A stretch of 24,965 nucleotides of DNA from Clostridiales bacterium (GCA_019423725.1 JAHZAW010000035.1:1-24965), one strand, 5' to 3'; counted from the stretch's first letter, positions 1 to 7,365 are shown. Made by a program: numbers and translations. The notes: a model not told the origin generated them from the sequence alone.

Positions 1-335
1 TTCTTGAATATAAATTCGAGTTCTTATATAACGGCTATAAATATGACTATACGATAAATGCCCAGACCGGAAAGATCAAAGATAAGGAAGTTGAGATCGA
101 TAAATCAGCTTCATCCACAACTGGTGATATAGGTCTTGAGGGAGCTAAAAGCACAGCTGCGGCTGACGCAGGATTTACCGTATCAGAGGTAACATTCACA
201 AAGGCTGAGAAGGACTATGATGACGGAAGGCTCGTATATGAGATCGAGTTCGTTAAAGACAGACGCGAATATGAATATAAAATAAGCGCAGATACTGGAA
301 AAGTCATCGATAAGGAAGTAGACTACAACGACTGA
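1..335 (+). CDS. PepSY domain protein, 3' end only
   Basis: The open frame runs in from the left edge and ends at TGA 333-335, giving the last 110 residues of a protein whose start is outside the window. Two PepSY-like halves are visible. The first has LYNGYKYDYTINAQTGKI at about residues 8-25 of the fragment. The second, near the C-terminus, has LVYEIEFVKDRREYEYKISA followed by DTGKVIDKEVDYND. This YE(V/I)EF...YEY.I.A.TG.I pattern is typical of PepSY modules, found in secreted or membrane-anchored proteins and proposed to inhibit peptidases or act in the cell envelope. A low-complexity Ser/Thr/Ala linker separates the two. A signal peptide or membrane anchor would lie upstream and cannot be seen. 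A strong terminator follows, so this is the last gene of its transcript. The family call is fairly secure; the function is not. Confidence 0.8.
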   Translation, partial: LEYKFEFLYNGYKYDYTINAQTGKIKDKEVEIDKSASSTTGDIGLEGAKSTAAADAGFTVSEVTFTKAEKDYDDGRLVYEIEFVKDRREYEYKISADTGKVIDKEVDYND

Positions 336-391
336 TAAGCAGTTTAATAGTGTAATGATGTAAGGCAGGGATACTGCCGGGTAAATGAGAT

Positions 392-427
392 AAAGGGACC
401 TTTGGAACATATCCAAAGGTCCTTTTT
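392..427 (+). terminator. Rho-independent terminator after the PepSY gene
   Basis: An 11-bp perfect stem (GGACCTTTGGA 396-406 with TCCAAAGGTCC 412-422) with a 5-base loop is followed by T 423-427. Flanking A/T bases extend the stem. It separates the PepSY gene from the yhbY operon. Confidence 0.9.
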
Positions 428-458
428 GGCTGCGGGCTAAAGAAAACAGTACTTTTTA

Positions 459-487
459 TTGCAAAATAACGAACAATTATTTATACT
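459..487 (+). promoter_or_regulatory. Predicted sigma-A promoter of the yhbY-nadD-yqeK-rsfS operon
   Basis: TTGCAA (459-464), a 17-base spacer, and TATACT (482-487). Transcription would start near 494, leaving a short leader with the ribosome binding site AAAGGAGA (505-512) before the ATG at 518. Position directly after the upstream terminator supports it. Confidence 0.6.
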
Positions 488-517
488 TAATATATTACGA
501 AATAAAAGGAGAATACT

Positions 518-820
518 ATGCTGACAAGTAAACAGAGAGCTTTTTTAAGAAGTATGGCAAACGGCCTTGAACCCATTTTCCACATAGGGAAGGCAGGGGT
601 GACACCCGAACTTACCAAGGCTGTGGAAGAGGCGCTGGAGGCAAGGGAGATAATCAAGGCAAATATCCTTGACAACTGTCTTATGGACACCAGAGCAGCC
701 GCCCAGACACTGGCTGAGAGGACCCATGCGGAGGTAGTTCAGGTTATAGGAAACAGGTTTGTCATCTATAGGGCTGCTAAGAAGCCTGTCATCGAACTCC
801 CTAAGGCTAAGAAGGAATGA
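518..820 (+). CDS. yhbY: YhbY family RNA-binding (CRM domain) protein
   Basis: This 100-residue single-domain protein matches the CRM/YhbY family in length and sequence. The N-terminal LTSKQRAFLRSMANGLEPIF is followed by the conserved GxxG-type loop in HIGKAGVTPE, then EEALEAREIIKANIL, and a C-terminal IGNRFVIYR strand. YhbY proteins bind RNA and associate with the large ribosomal subunit precursor, so a role in ribosome assembly is expected. The ribosome binding site AAAGGAGA lies six bases before the ATG. It is the first gene of a conserved Firmicutes cluster (yhbY, nadD, yqeK, rsfS). nadD begins 4 bases after its stop codon, so the two are probably translationally coupled. No anomalies were seen. 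Confidence 0.93.
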   Translation: MLTSKQRAFLRSMANGLEPIFHIGKAGVTPELTKAVEEALEAREIIKANILDNCLMDTRAAAQTLAERTHAEVVQVIGNRFVIYRAAKKPVIELPKAKKE

Positions 821-824
821 TTTG

Positions 825-1454
825 ATGGGTAGTTTTGATTTTAAAAGCTGCAAAAGTATAGCCGTCATCGGCGGAGCCTTTGACCCGGTGCATTTTGGGC
901 ATCTGGCGGCGGCGCAGACGGTATATGAGAATTTTGACGTGGAAAAGGTCGTTCTCATGCCGCTGGGGGACGCTCCCCATAAGGAAGCCAGTGCTGCACC
1001 GGCTGAGGAAAGATACAAAATGGTCCTTGAGGCGGTGAAGGACAACCCTGCCTTTGCGGTCTCCGATATGGAGGTAAGGAGGAAGGGCAAGACATACACC
1101 GTGGATACGGTACAGGAGATAAAGGATATAAATCCTGACATCGACATCTATTTTGTAATGGGGGCCGATGAGCTGGAGGCCATAGATACTTGGAGGATGC
1201 CTGAGAAGCTCTTTGAGCTTTGCAGGGTCATAGCCGTGACCAGGCCTGGATATAATAATGACGGACTGGTGAAAAAGATAGATGAGGTCAGGGAAAAATA
1301 CGGAGGAGAAGTATATTTCCTTGAGATACCGTCCCTTGACATATCCTCATCGGGCCTGAGACAGAAAATAAAGGACGGCAGGTCTGTGAAGTATCTTATG
1401 CCCAAGGAAGCTTTAAAATATATAGTTGAACATGATCTATACAAAGAAGGTTAA
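825..1454 (+). CDS. nadD: Nicotinate-nucleotide adenylyltransferase
   Basis: This enzyme transfers the adenylyl group of ATP to nicotinate mononucleotide to make deamido-NAD in cytoplasmic NAD synthesis. The 209-residue protein has the nucleotidyltransferase signature GGAFDPVHFGH at residues 16-26 (the family's GxFDPxHxGH) and the second ATP-binding signature ISSSGLR near residues 174-180, as in other NadD proteins. The frame stays open upstream to an ATG at 759 inside yhbY. I place the start at 825 because it has GAAGGAA (811-817) as a ribosome binding site, follows the yhbY stop directly, and gives the normal family length. It ends 4 bases before yqeK. No unusual features. Confidence 0.95.
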   Translation: MGSFDFKSCKSIAVIGGAFDPVHFGHLAAAQTVYENFDVEKVVLMPLGDAPHKEASAAPAEERYKMVLEAVKDNPAFAVSDMEVRRKGKTYTVDTVQEIKDINPDIDIYFVMGADELEAIDTWRMPEKLFELCRVIAVTRPGYNNDGLVKKIDEVREKYGGEVYFLEIPSLDISSSGLRQKIKDGRSVKYLMPKEALKYIVEHDLYKEG

Positions 1455-1458
1455 TTAA

Positions 1459-2031
1459 ATGCTTGATACGGAAAAAATAAAGGAAAAGCTGCAGTCATCC
1501 CTTTCCATCGAAAGATATATACACACCCTTGGGGTGGCTGAGGAGGCAGAGAAGCTGGCGAAAAGATACGGCGATGAAGAACTGGTAAAAAAGGCTGTAT
1601 ATGCTGGACTTCTCCATGACTGTGCCAAGGATTATCCGGCGGAAATGAAGCGCAGGTTCTGCAAGGAATACCATATACCCGTTGATGATATAATGAAAAA
1701 ACAGATAGACCTGGTGCATCCGTTTTTAGGAGCCGAGGTTGCAAAGCGTGAATATGGAGTTGAGGATGAGGACGTACTGGAGGCCATAAGGTGGCATACC
1801 ACGGGAAAGGCTGATATGACGGTCCTGGACAAAATAATATTCATAGCAGACTATATAGAACCAAATAGAGAGAGCTTTGACGGACTGGAGGAGGCAAGGA
1901 AGCTTGCCTATGAGGATCTGGACAAGGCCATGAAGTATATTCTGGAGAGCACCATCGAATATGTGAAGAAGAGGAACAGGCTCCTTCATCCCTACTCTCT
2001 GGAAGCATTGAAGTTTTACAGCGGAAAATAA
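1459..2031 (+). CDS. yqeK: YqeK-type HD hydrolase (predicted symmetrical Ap4A hydrolase)
   Basis: An HD-superfamily metal-dependent phosphohydrolase of 190 residues. His22 is in RYIHTLGV, the HD pair His53-Asp54 is in GLLHDCAKD, further His residues are in LVHPFLGA and IRWHTTG, and the signature FIADYIEP follows. This arrangement is diagnostic for YqeK, characterised in Firmicutes as a hydrolase splitting diadenosine tetraphosphate to ADP. The place between nadD and rsfS is the standard one. AAGAAGG at 1444-1450 is the likely ribosome binding site. A single transcript with its neighbours is likely, as gaps are 4 and 19 bases. Confidence 0.93.
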   Translation: MLDTEKIKEKLQSSLSIERYIHTLGVAEEAEKLAKRYGDEELVKKAVYAGLLHDCAKDYPAEMKRRFCKEYHIPVDDIMKKQIDLVHPFLGAEVAKREYGVEDEDVLEAIRWHTTGKADMTVLDKIIFIADYIEPNRESFDGLEEARKLAYEDLDKAMKYILESTIEYVKKRNRLLHPYSLEALKFYSGK

Positions 2032-2050
2032 AAATATCAGGAGGAAATAT

Positions 2051-2401
2051 ATGAACGATTCAATTCATCAGGAAGCGGAAAAAATGGCAATGATCGCGAA
2101 GGATGCTCTTGAGGATAAAAAGGGCGAGGATATAAGGGTGCTTGATTTAAACGGCCTCAGCAACATTGCTGATTTCTTTGTTATCGGCAGCGGCAATAAC
2201 CCCAACCAGATAAGGGCCATGGCTGACAGTGTCAATGAGAAACTTTTCAAGGCAGGATATAAGCTTCATCATTCCGAGGGATATTCAGGAGGAATGTGGA
2301 TACTTCTGGACTATGGCAGCCTTATAGTGCACATATTCGATAAGGAGCAGAGGAATTTCTATGCCCTTGAGAGGATATGGGGAGACGCTAAGGAATGCTG
2401 A
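2051..2401 (+). CDS. rsfS: Ribosomal silencing factor RsfS
   Basis: RsfS binds uL14 on the 50S subunit and prevents subunit joining when nutrients are low. The 116-residue protein carries the family blocks DFFVIGSGNNPNQIRAMAD in the middle and, near the end, WILLDYGSLIVHIFDKEQR plus FYALERIW. Length and architecture are normal. A strong AGGAGG (2040-2045) precedes the ATG. It closes the yhbY-nadD-yqeK-rsfS cluster. A separate promoter for aspS begins only about 30 bases after its stop and no terminator lies between, so some read-through into aspS is expected. Confidence 0.95.
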   Translation: MNDSIHQEAEKMAMIAKDALEDKKGEDIRVLDLNGLSNIADFFVIGSGNNPNQIRAMADSVNEKLFKAGYKLHHSEGYSGGMWILLDYGSLIVHIFDKEQRNFYALERIWGDAKEC

Positions 2402-2428
2402 TTATTTTCCGAAAATGAGCCTTACGGG

Positions 2429-2456
2429 TTGAATTTTCTGAAAACAATGGTATGAT
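2429..2456 (+). promoter_or_regulatory. Predicted sigma-A promoter of aspS
   Basis: TTGAAT (2429-2434), a 16-base spacer, and TATGAT (2451-2456), with an expected start near 2463 and a leader of about 40 bases. The leader is too short for a T-box riboswitch, which many Firmicutes aminoacyl-tRNA synthetase genes have. Confidence 0.6.
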
Positions 2457-2504
2457 TAAGTTTTGGAATAATATCAGAATTTTTGTTTAAGGAGATAAAA
2501 GATA

Positions 2505-4313
2505 ATGGGAGAAGCAATGACAGGCTTAAAGAGGAGCCATATGTGCTGTGACGTGAGCGAAGCGCTCATAGGCAGTGAAGTAACAGTTATGGGCTGGGTC
2601 CAGAGAAGACGTGACCTTGGACAGCTTATATTCATCGCCATTAGAGACAGGAGCGGAATAGTTCAGGCGGTAGTTGACGGTACTAATTCAGACCCGGAAC
2701 TTTTCAAAAAAGCCGAGACCATAAGAAGCGAATATGTGGTAGCCGTTAGAGGAATGGTAGCCGCAAGAACAGAGGGCAATGTCAATAAAAATATGAAGAC
2801 AGGCGCCATCGAGATTATTGCTTCAGAACTCAGGATACTTTCTGAGAGCGAGACAACACCCTTCCAGGTGGAAGACGAGATAACTGTTAAGGACGACCTG
2901 AGACTTAAATACAGATACATCGACTTAAGACGTCCCTGCCAGCTTAAAAATATGATAATGAGACATAAGACAGCCCAGGTGATAAGGAATTTCCTTTCAG
3001 ATGAAGGCTTCCTTGAAATAGAGACACCGGTGCTTGGCAAGAGCACACCTGAGGGCGCAAGGGACTATCTTGTACCCAGCCGTGTACATCCCGGAAGTTT
3101 TTATGGACTTCCCCAGTCACCCCAGCTTTATAAACAGCTGCTTATGGTATCCGGAATGGACAGATACTATCAGATAGCAAAATGCTTCCGTGATGAGGAC
3201 CTGAGAGCAGACCGTCAGCCCGAGTTCACACAGGTGGATATGGAGCTTTCATTTGTTGATGTGGATGACATAATGGACATCAATGAAAGACTTATCAAGA
3301 AGGTATTTAAGGAAATACTTGATGTGGATGTGCCCATACCCATGCAGAGGATGAAATATAAGGACGCCATGGAGCGTTACGGTTCGGACAAGCCCGACGT
3401 ACGTTTTGGCATGGAGATCCACAACATAACAGATATAGTAAAGGACAGCGAATTCGTAGTATTCAAGAGCGCTGTTGAGGCAGGCGGAAGCGTAAGAGCC
3501 ATCAATGCTGAAGGCTGCGGACATTATCCCAGAAAACAGATCGACTCACTGGTAGAGTTCGTAAAGACATATAAGGCAAAGGGACTTGCATGGATCGTTG
3601 TAAATGACGACGGCAGCCTTAAGTCACAGATAGCTAAGTTCTTCACACCGGAAAAACTTCAGGAGATCGTTGATGCCCTTGAAGGAAAGCCCGGAGACCT
3701 TATACTTATCTGTGCTGATAAGGACAAGGTAGTATTTGACTCCCTTGGCGCTTTAAGATGTGAGATAGCAAGGAGACAGGAGCTCACAAGACCCGATGAT
3801 TTCAGATTCTTATGGGTAACAGAGTTCCCCATGTTCGAGTGGGACGAGGAAGAACAGAGATATGTGGCTGAACATCATCCCTTCACCTGCCCCATGGACG
3901 AAGACCTGGATCTCCTTGATACAGACCCCTCAAAGGTAAGGGCAAAGGCCTATGATATGGTACTTAACGGCTTTGAGCTTGGCGGCGGAAGCATAAGGAT
4001 CCACAGAAGAGACATACAGCAGAAGATATTCTCACTCCTTGGATTCTCAGCTGAGGATGCACAGGAAAGATTCGGTTTCCTTCTTGACGCCTTCAAGTAT
4101 GGAGTACCTCCCCACGGCGGACTTGCCTTTGGATTTGACCGTATAATAATGCTTATGACAGGTTCATCAAGCATCAGGGACGTAATAGCATTCCCTAAGG
4201 TAAAGGATGCTTCCTGTCCTCTTACGGACGCTCCCGGAACTGTAGATGATAAGCAGCTTGAGGAGCTTGGCATCGCCATCGTTAAGATCGACGATGAGAA
4301 CGGCGAAAACTAA
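2505..4313 (+). CDS. aspS: Aspartyl-tRNA synthetase
   Basis: This class IIb synthetase charges tRNA-Asp in the cytoplasm. The 602 residues have the bacterial order: an N-terminal OB-fold anticodon-binding domain (with the typical GWVQRRRDLGQLIFIAIRDR), then the catalytic core with motif 1 (FLEIETPVLGKSTPEGARDY) and motif 2 (CFRDEDLRADRQPEFTQ). The bacterial GAD insertion follows at roughly residues 290-420, then the C-terminal core with motif 3 (GGLAFGFDRIIMLM). Length is typical. I chose ATG 2505 because AAGGAG (2489-2494) lies ten bases before it; an in-frame ATG at 2517 is possible but has a poorly spaced site. Whether it is discriminating or non-discriminating cannot be told here. A terminator follows directly. 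Confidence 0.97.
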   Translation: MGEAMTGLKRSHMCCDVSEALIGSEVTVMGWVQRRRDLGQLIFIAIRDRSGIVQAVVDGTNSDPELFKKAETIRSEYVVAVRGMVAARTEGNVNKNMKTGAIEIIASELRILSESETTPFQVEDEITVKDDLRLKYRYIDLRRPCQLKNMIMRHKTAQVIRNFLSDEGFLEIETPVLGKSTPEGARDYLVPSRVHPGSFYGLPQSPQLYKQLLMVSGMDRYYQIAKCFRDEDLRADRQPEFTQVDMELSFVDVDDIMDINERLIKKVFKEILDVDVPIPMQRMKYKDAMERYGSDKPDVRFGMEIHNITDIVKDSEFVVFKSAVEAGGSVRAINAEGCGHYPRKQIDSLVEFVKTYKAKGLAWIVVNDDGSLKSQIAKFFTPEKLQEIVDALEGKPGDLILICADKDKVVFDSLGALRCEIARRQELTRPDDFRFLWVTEFPMFEWDEEEQRYVAEHHPFTCPMDEDLDLLDTDPSKVRAKAYDMVLNGFELGGGSIRIHRRDIQQKIFSLLGFSAEDAQERFGFLLDAFKYGVPPHGGLAFGFDRIIMLMTGSSSIRDVIAFPKVKDASCPLTDAPGTVDDKQLEELGIAIVKIDDENGEN

Positions 4314-4335
4314 ACAACAGTATATAAAATAAAGG

Positions 4336-4361
4336 AAGCCTCCCATTTGGGAGGCTTTTTT
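4336..4361 (+). terminator. Rho-independent terminator of aspS
   Basis: A 9-bp stem (AAGCCTCCC 4336-4344 with GGGAGGCTT 4349-4357), a 4-base loop, and a T run to 4361. Its stem sequence is almost the same as that of a second hairpin about 120 bases downstream. Confidence 0.9.
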
Positions 4362-4462
4362 GTATCCATTATCTTGAAATGTCATAGAAAGGGGCATTTA
4401 AGTTATCCCCCGGACCAGTGTGTCAGGATTTTAAAACCAGATAAATACATAAAGCTGAAGAA

Positions 4463-4486
4463 AGCCTCCCGTCAGGGAGGCTGTTT
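4463..4486. terminator. Second copy of the GCCTCCC terminator hairpin
   Basis: The stem AGCCTCCC 4463-4470 pairs with GGGAGGCT 4475-4482, with loop GTCA, followed by GTTTT on the plus strand. Read on the minus strand the hairpin is followed by TTCTTCAGCTTT, so it may also end the minus-strand ferredoxin/membrane protein transcript. The aspS terminator already lies upstream, so this copy either serves the minus-strand genes or ends a short transcript from 4362-4462. Confidence 0.65.
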
Positions 4487-4567
4487 TAAATCAATGTAAT
4501 TTGCTGTTTTACAACCAGTACTGGCGGATGGGATAGATTTTATCTTATCCGTTTATCCGGTCTCGTA

Positions 4568-5263
4568 TCATTCCTCTTTGCTCTCTTCGGAAGCCGTGGG
4601 AGATTTGGTATTACAGGAAGAACAGGAAGAACACATGCTGTAGGCACTGCATGCATTATAGCGGGGCAGTTCAGGGTTTCTGTGCTCCCTTGCCCTGATC
4701 TTACAAATGAGCTGGGTCATGGTGCCCATGGGACAGAATACGCACCAGCTCCTTGGTTTGAAAAATATCATAAATACAAGGCCTATTATGGTGGATGTGA
4801 GCATTATGCTGTAAAATCCAAAGGCGAACTGTGCCATCCAAAGGGGAAGGGCAGTGCCGTGGTAGGCGTGATGCCAGGGCAGTCTGAATGTCCATAATAT
4901 TTTTATGGATTCGCCAAGGTCTCTGGCTCCGGCGCCCACCAGATAGGTAGTAAAGAGCATCTGAAAGAACATGACGAAGAAGAATATAAGAAATCCGTAT
5001 CTGAATACCGGCGATGATATGAAACGGGGAGTGGGACGGTCAAAGGACAGTCCGAGTTTTCCGCCCAGTAGTGAGAAAAACTGGCCGCGGTCACAGTAGC
5101 GGTTGCAGTAGAGTTTTCCTCCGCCGAATATGGATATTATAAGGGGCAGGCAAAAAAATATCATACCTATCCAGGCAAACATTATGTTAAAAAATCCAAG
5201 TCCAAAATATATGGGCGTCACTATCCAGAGATAGTCGTACCAGTGTTTTTTAGCTGTTTTCAT
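4568..5263 (-). CDS. NapH/CcoG-like polytopic membrane 4Fe-4S protein
   Basis: The predicted 231-residue membrane protein has hydrophobic segments near residues 10-47, 87-112 and 140-168. Cysteine pairs are CNRYC at 53-57 and CVFCP at 174-178, the paired CxxxC / CxxCP arrangement of NapH/NosR/CcoG-type membrane iron-sulfur proteins. A third C-terminal cluster Cys205, Cys211, Cys214, Cys217 (CX5CX2CX2C) could bind another centre. Such proteins pass electrons between quinol or ferredoxin and a partner reductase; the partner is not encoded nearby. I start at ATG 5263, not the earlier in-frame ATG 5308, because GGGAGG sits just before it and it overlaps the ferredoxin stop by four bases (ATGA). 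The exact electron donor and acceptor are unknown. Confidence 0.8.
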   Translation of the reverse strand: MKTAKKHWYDYLWIVTPIYFGLGFFNIMFAWIGMIFFCLPLIISIFGGGKLYCNRYCDRGQFFSLLGGKLGLSFDRPTPRFISSPVFRYGFLIFFFVMFFQMLFTTYLVGAGARDLGESIKILWTFRLPWHHAYHGTALPLWMAQFAFGFYSIMLTSTIIGLVFMIFFKPRSWCVFCPMGTMTQLICKIRAREHRNPELPRYNACSAYSMCSSCSSCNTKSPTASEESKEE

Positions 5264-5463
5264 TGCTGACCCTCCCTTAATACCGTAGTCACAGCCCCGG
5301 CGGGACATTCAGCGGCACATTTGCCGCAGCCGACGCACATTTCAGTATCTACAACAGCCTTGACACCCTTCCAGATGCTCACGGCGTACCTGGGGCATAC
5401 CTTTACGCAGCAGCCGCAGGCCACACAGTTTTTGCCGATAACGGCGTATTTCTTAGAAGCCAT
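5260..5463 (-). CDS. 2[4Fe-4S] ferredoxin-like protein
   Basis: A 67-residue cytoplasmic electron carrier. Two complete CxxCxxCxxxCP motifs are visible: Cys13, Cys16, Cys19, Cys23 and Cys43, Cys46, Cys49, Cys53. Each should ligate a low-potential [4Fe-4S] cluster. Cys18 is an extra cysteine in the first motif. The ribosome binding site GAAGGAGGA precedes the ATG at 5463. The gene overlaps the downstream membrane iron-sulfur protein by ATGA, so the two are likely made together as an electron relay from a soluble donor to the membrane. A sigma-A promoter and a CRP/FNR-like palindrome lie upstream, compatible with redox or anaerobic regulation. It could also be a subunit-like ferredoxin rather than a free carrier. 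Confidence 0.88.
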   Translation of the reverse strand: MASKKYAVIGKNCVACGCCVKVCPRYAVSIWKGVKAVVDTEMCVGCGKCAAECPAGAVTTVLREGQQ

Positions 5464-5496
5464 AAAAAATCCTCCTTCGGATATTTGAGTGTTATC

Positions 5497-5525
5497 AATA
5501 TATCAAAAGGAGGAAAAAATAACAA
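5497..5525 (-). promoter_or_regulatory. Predicted sigma-A promoter of the ferredoxin operon
   Basis: On the minus strand: TTGTTA (5525-5520), a 17-base spacer, and TATATT (5502-5497). The start would be near 5490, about 27 bases before the ferredoxin ATG. Confidence 0.55.
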
Positions 5526-5533
5526 TGGTTTAG

Positions 5534-5548
5534 TGTGACCGGGTCACA
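5534..5548. promoter_or_regulatory. CRP/FNR-like palindrome upstream of the ferredoxin operon
   Basis: TGTGACCGGGTCACA is a perfect 7-bp inverted repeat with a single central base. It contains TGTGA and TCACA half-sites as in CRP/FNR-family operators, with a 5-base rather than the E. coli 6-base spacing. It lies eight bases upstream of the -35 element, centred near -51, a position suited to an activator. It is not followed by a T run on either strand, so it is unlikely to be a terminator for the MATE gene. Confidence 0.5.
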
Positions 5549-5554
5549 TAGGCC

Positions 5555-6886
5555 TTATATATAGGAATATCTTTTCCGGTATTTTATGAAAAAGGCCAGG
5601 GAAATACATATGGTCAGAGCTTCCGCCGCCGGCACCGACAGCCATATACCGTCCACACCCCTGACCTGGGGCAGGAGGACTATGGAAGCCGACAGGAAGC
5701 CAAAGGTCCTTAAAAATGATATAATGGCTGATACAGCTCCATTTGCGAAGGCCGTGAACATGGAAGAGGCGAAAATATTGAAGCCGGATATCAAAAATGT
5801 CAGGGTGAAAAGTTTCCAGCCGTCCTTTATTATGGTCCTTACGCTGCTTCCGTCCTGTACGAATATGCCGGCAATGGTGTTTTCCAGCAGAATGCTCAGT
5901 ATGAACCAGAGTATGGAATTAAGTATTATAAATATAAGGCTTATTTTTACTGTATGACGCAGGGCGTCCTTATCCTGTTTTCCGTAGTTGTAGCTTATGA
6001 CCGGTGCTATGCCTCCGGAATATCCCATATATACCGCAGTCAGCAGGAACTGGGCATAAAGGGCCACGGTTATGGCTGCCACACCATCCTCACCCACAAG
6101 CTTCATCATCATAAGGTTGAAAAGGAAGGTGGTCACTCCATTTGCCAGGTTGGTCACCATCTCCGATGAGCCGTTGAAACAGGCGGAAGCCAGCATTTTA
6201 AATTCCGCTTTTGGCCTTTCAAAGCATAAAAGACAGTCCCTTTTTATGAAAAAGTATAAAACTCCAAATACAGCTGGTATGGCGTATCCTATGCCTGTGG
6301 CTGTGGCAGCTCCCCTTATGCCAAGATGGAGCTTTGATATGAATACCCAGTCAAGTATAACATTGGCTATGCCTCCGGCGGCCACCACAGCCAGACCGAG
6401 CTTAGGCTTTCCCGCCGCCGGGAAAAAACATGTAAAAAGCATCTGGAGTACAGCAAAGGGCGCCGCCAGGGAAAGGGTGGAGATGTAGTCCACACAATAG
6501 CCATGTATGGACGGGGTGGAACCCAGCGCCATGGAAAGTGGAGAGGCCAGTGTAAAACCAAGTATGCCGGCGGCTGCTCCCACAACTAAGCCAACGATAG
6601 TAATGAAGGTGAATCTCTGTTTTGCCTCTCTGTGTCTGCCTTCCCCGAGGTTTGCGGCTATGATGGCGCTGCCGCCTGTGCCAAGCATTATGGATATGCC
6701 TATGAGCAGGCTTATGACGGGAAATACAATGTTCACCGCAGAAAGGGCGTCGGTGCCTATGAGATTTGATATGAATATACCGTCCACCATCTGGTATACG
6801 GCCATGAACACCATCATGACTATGGTCGGAATGGTGAATTTCATCACATTTTTAAAGTTTATCTCTTTTATCAGTGCTGTTTCCAT
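5555..6886 (-). CDS. MATE family efflux transporter (MepA-like)
   Basis: A cytoplasmic-membrane cation-coupled multidrug exporter of 443 residues, the normal MATE length with about 12 membrane segments. The N-terminal block KFTIPTIVMMVFMAVYQMVD followed by GIFISNLIGTDALSAVNIVFP matches the first two MATE helices, and an equivalent second half begins near residue 230. The start at 6886 has GGAGAG just upstream and lies 35 bases inside the marR gene, so the two are translationally linked. An alternative ATG at 6844 lacks a good ribosome binding site. The marR-MATE arrangement parallels mepR-mepA of Staphylococcus, where the MarR protein represses the pump. Its substrates cannot be deduced from the sequence. 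Confidence 0.92.
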   Translation of the reverse strand: METALIKEINFKNVMKFTIPTIVMMVFMAVYQMVDGIFISNLIGTDALSAVNIVFPVISLLIGISIMLGTGGSAIIAANLGEGRHREAKQRFTFITIVGLVVGAAAGILGFTLASPLSMALGSTPSIHGYCVDYISTLSLAAPFAVLQMLFTCFFPAAGKPKLGLAVVAAGGIANVILDWVFISKLHLGIRGAATATGIGYAIPAVFGVLYFFIKRDCLLCFERPKAEFKMLASACFNGSSEMVTNLANGVTTFLFNLMMMKLVGEDGVAAITVALYAQFLLTAVYMGYSGGIAPVISYNYGKQDKDALRHTVKISLIFIILNSILWFILSILLENTIAGIFVQDGSSVRTIIKDGWKLFTLTFLISGFNIFASSMFTAFANGAVSAIISFLRTFGFLSASIVLLPQVRGVDGIWLSVPAAEALTICISLAFFIKYRKRYSYI

Positions 6887-7313
6887 TTTCCATCTCTCCT
6901 GTATAAATATCGGTAAATGAATCGAGTATCCTGCAGAAAGAGGCTATTTCCTCCGGGCTGTATAGCTGTCTGAGTTTTATTACGGCCTTTTCAAAGGCCT
7001 CATCCACGGACCGGTATATCTCAGCCGCTTCTGGTGTGGGCCGGAGGGTGAAGCTCCTTTTATCCGCTGCATTTTCCGCCTTTTCCACCAGTCCCAGCTT
7101 TATTAGCTCATTGACCTTGCTGGTCACGGCCGGTTTTGATACATTGAGCATTTCGGCCAGCTTTGATGGTGTGGGGCTGTCCCCATAGGTTATCAGGTCC
7201 ATGTAAAGCAGGCTGTTATAGCTTATGCCTGAAAAAGCATCCTTTCCGCTGAGACGTTTCAGCTCGCTTATGGTTATTTTATAATAATATCTATCCAGTG
7301 ATTCCTTAAGCAT
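6852..7313 (-). CDS. MarR family regulator of the adjacent MATE gene
   Basis: This 153-residue protein has the MarR winged-helix core at about residues 46-95: PTPSKLAEMLNVSKPAVTSK (recognition region), followed by LIKLGLVEKAENAADKRSF, the typical wing with a D(K)R element. Flanking N- and C-terminal helices would form the dimer interface. MarR proteins usually repress and are released by small aromatic or toxic compounds or by oxidation. I use ATG 7313 because GGAGG (7319-7323) precedes it; the frame is open to 7343 but no ribosome binding site exists there. The MATE gene overlaps its 3' end. A 32-bp near-perfect palindrome just upstream is the probable operator, implying autoregulation. Confidence 0.9.
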   Translation of the reverse strand: MLKESLDRYYYKITISELKRLSGKDAFSGISYNSLLYMDLITYGDSPTPSKLAEMLNVSKPAVTSKVNELIKLGLVEKAENAADKRSFTLRPTPEAAEIYRSVDEAFEKAVIKLRQLYSPEEIASFCRILDSFTDIYTGEMENGNSTDKRDKL

Positions 7314-7333
7314 GGTTTTCCTCCAAATAAAAA

Positions 7334-7365
7334 AGTTAAGCAAATTTAATTAAATCTGCTTAACT
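7334..7365. promoter_or_regulatory. Near-perfect palindrome: marR operator, possible rnr terminator
   Basis: AGTTAAGCA (7334-7342) and TGCTTAACT (7357-7365) are exact inverted arms. The interior TTTAATTAAA (7344-7353) is also symmetric, leaving one mismatched pair over 32 bases (7343 with 7356). It overlaps the predicted transcription start (about 7359) of marR, as expected for a MarR operator. Read on the minus strand it is followed by TTTTTT (7334-7329), so in a transcript coming from rnr it could fold as an intrinsic terminator. Confidence 0.75.

Noticed and set aside
759..824. Longer NadD start inside yhbY
   Set aside because: It adds 22 residues without family support; ATG 825 has a ribosome binding site and normal spacing.
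2402..2504. Possible T-box riboswitch before aspS
   Set aside because: The gap is only 103 bases and holds no T-box sequence or antiterminator; a simple promoter explains it.
5534..5548. Palindrome as terminator of the MATE gene
   Set aside because: No T run follows it on the minus strand, and it sits next to a good promoter.
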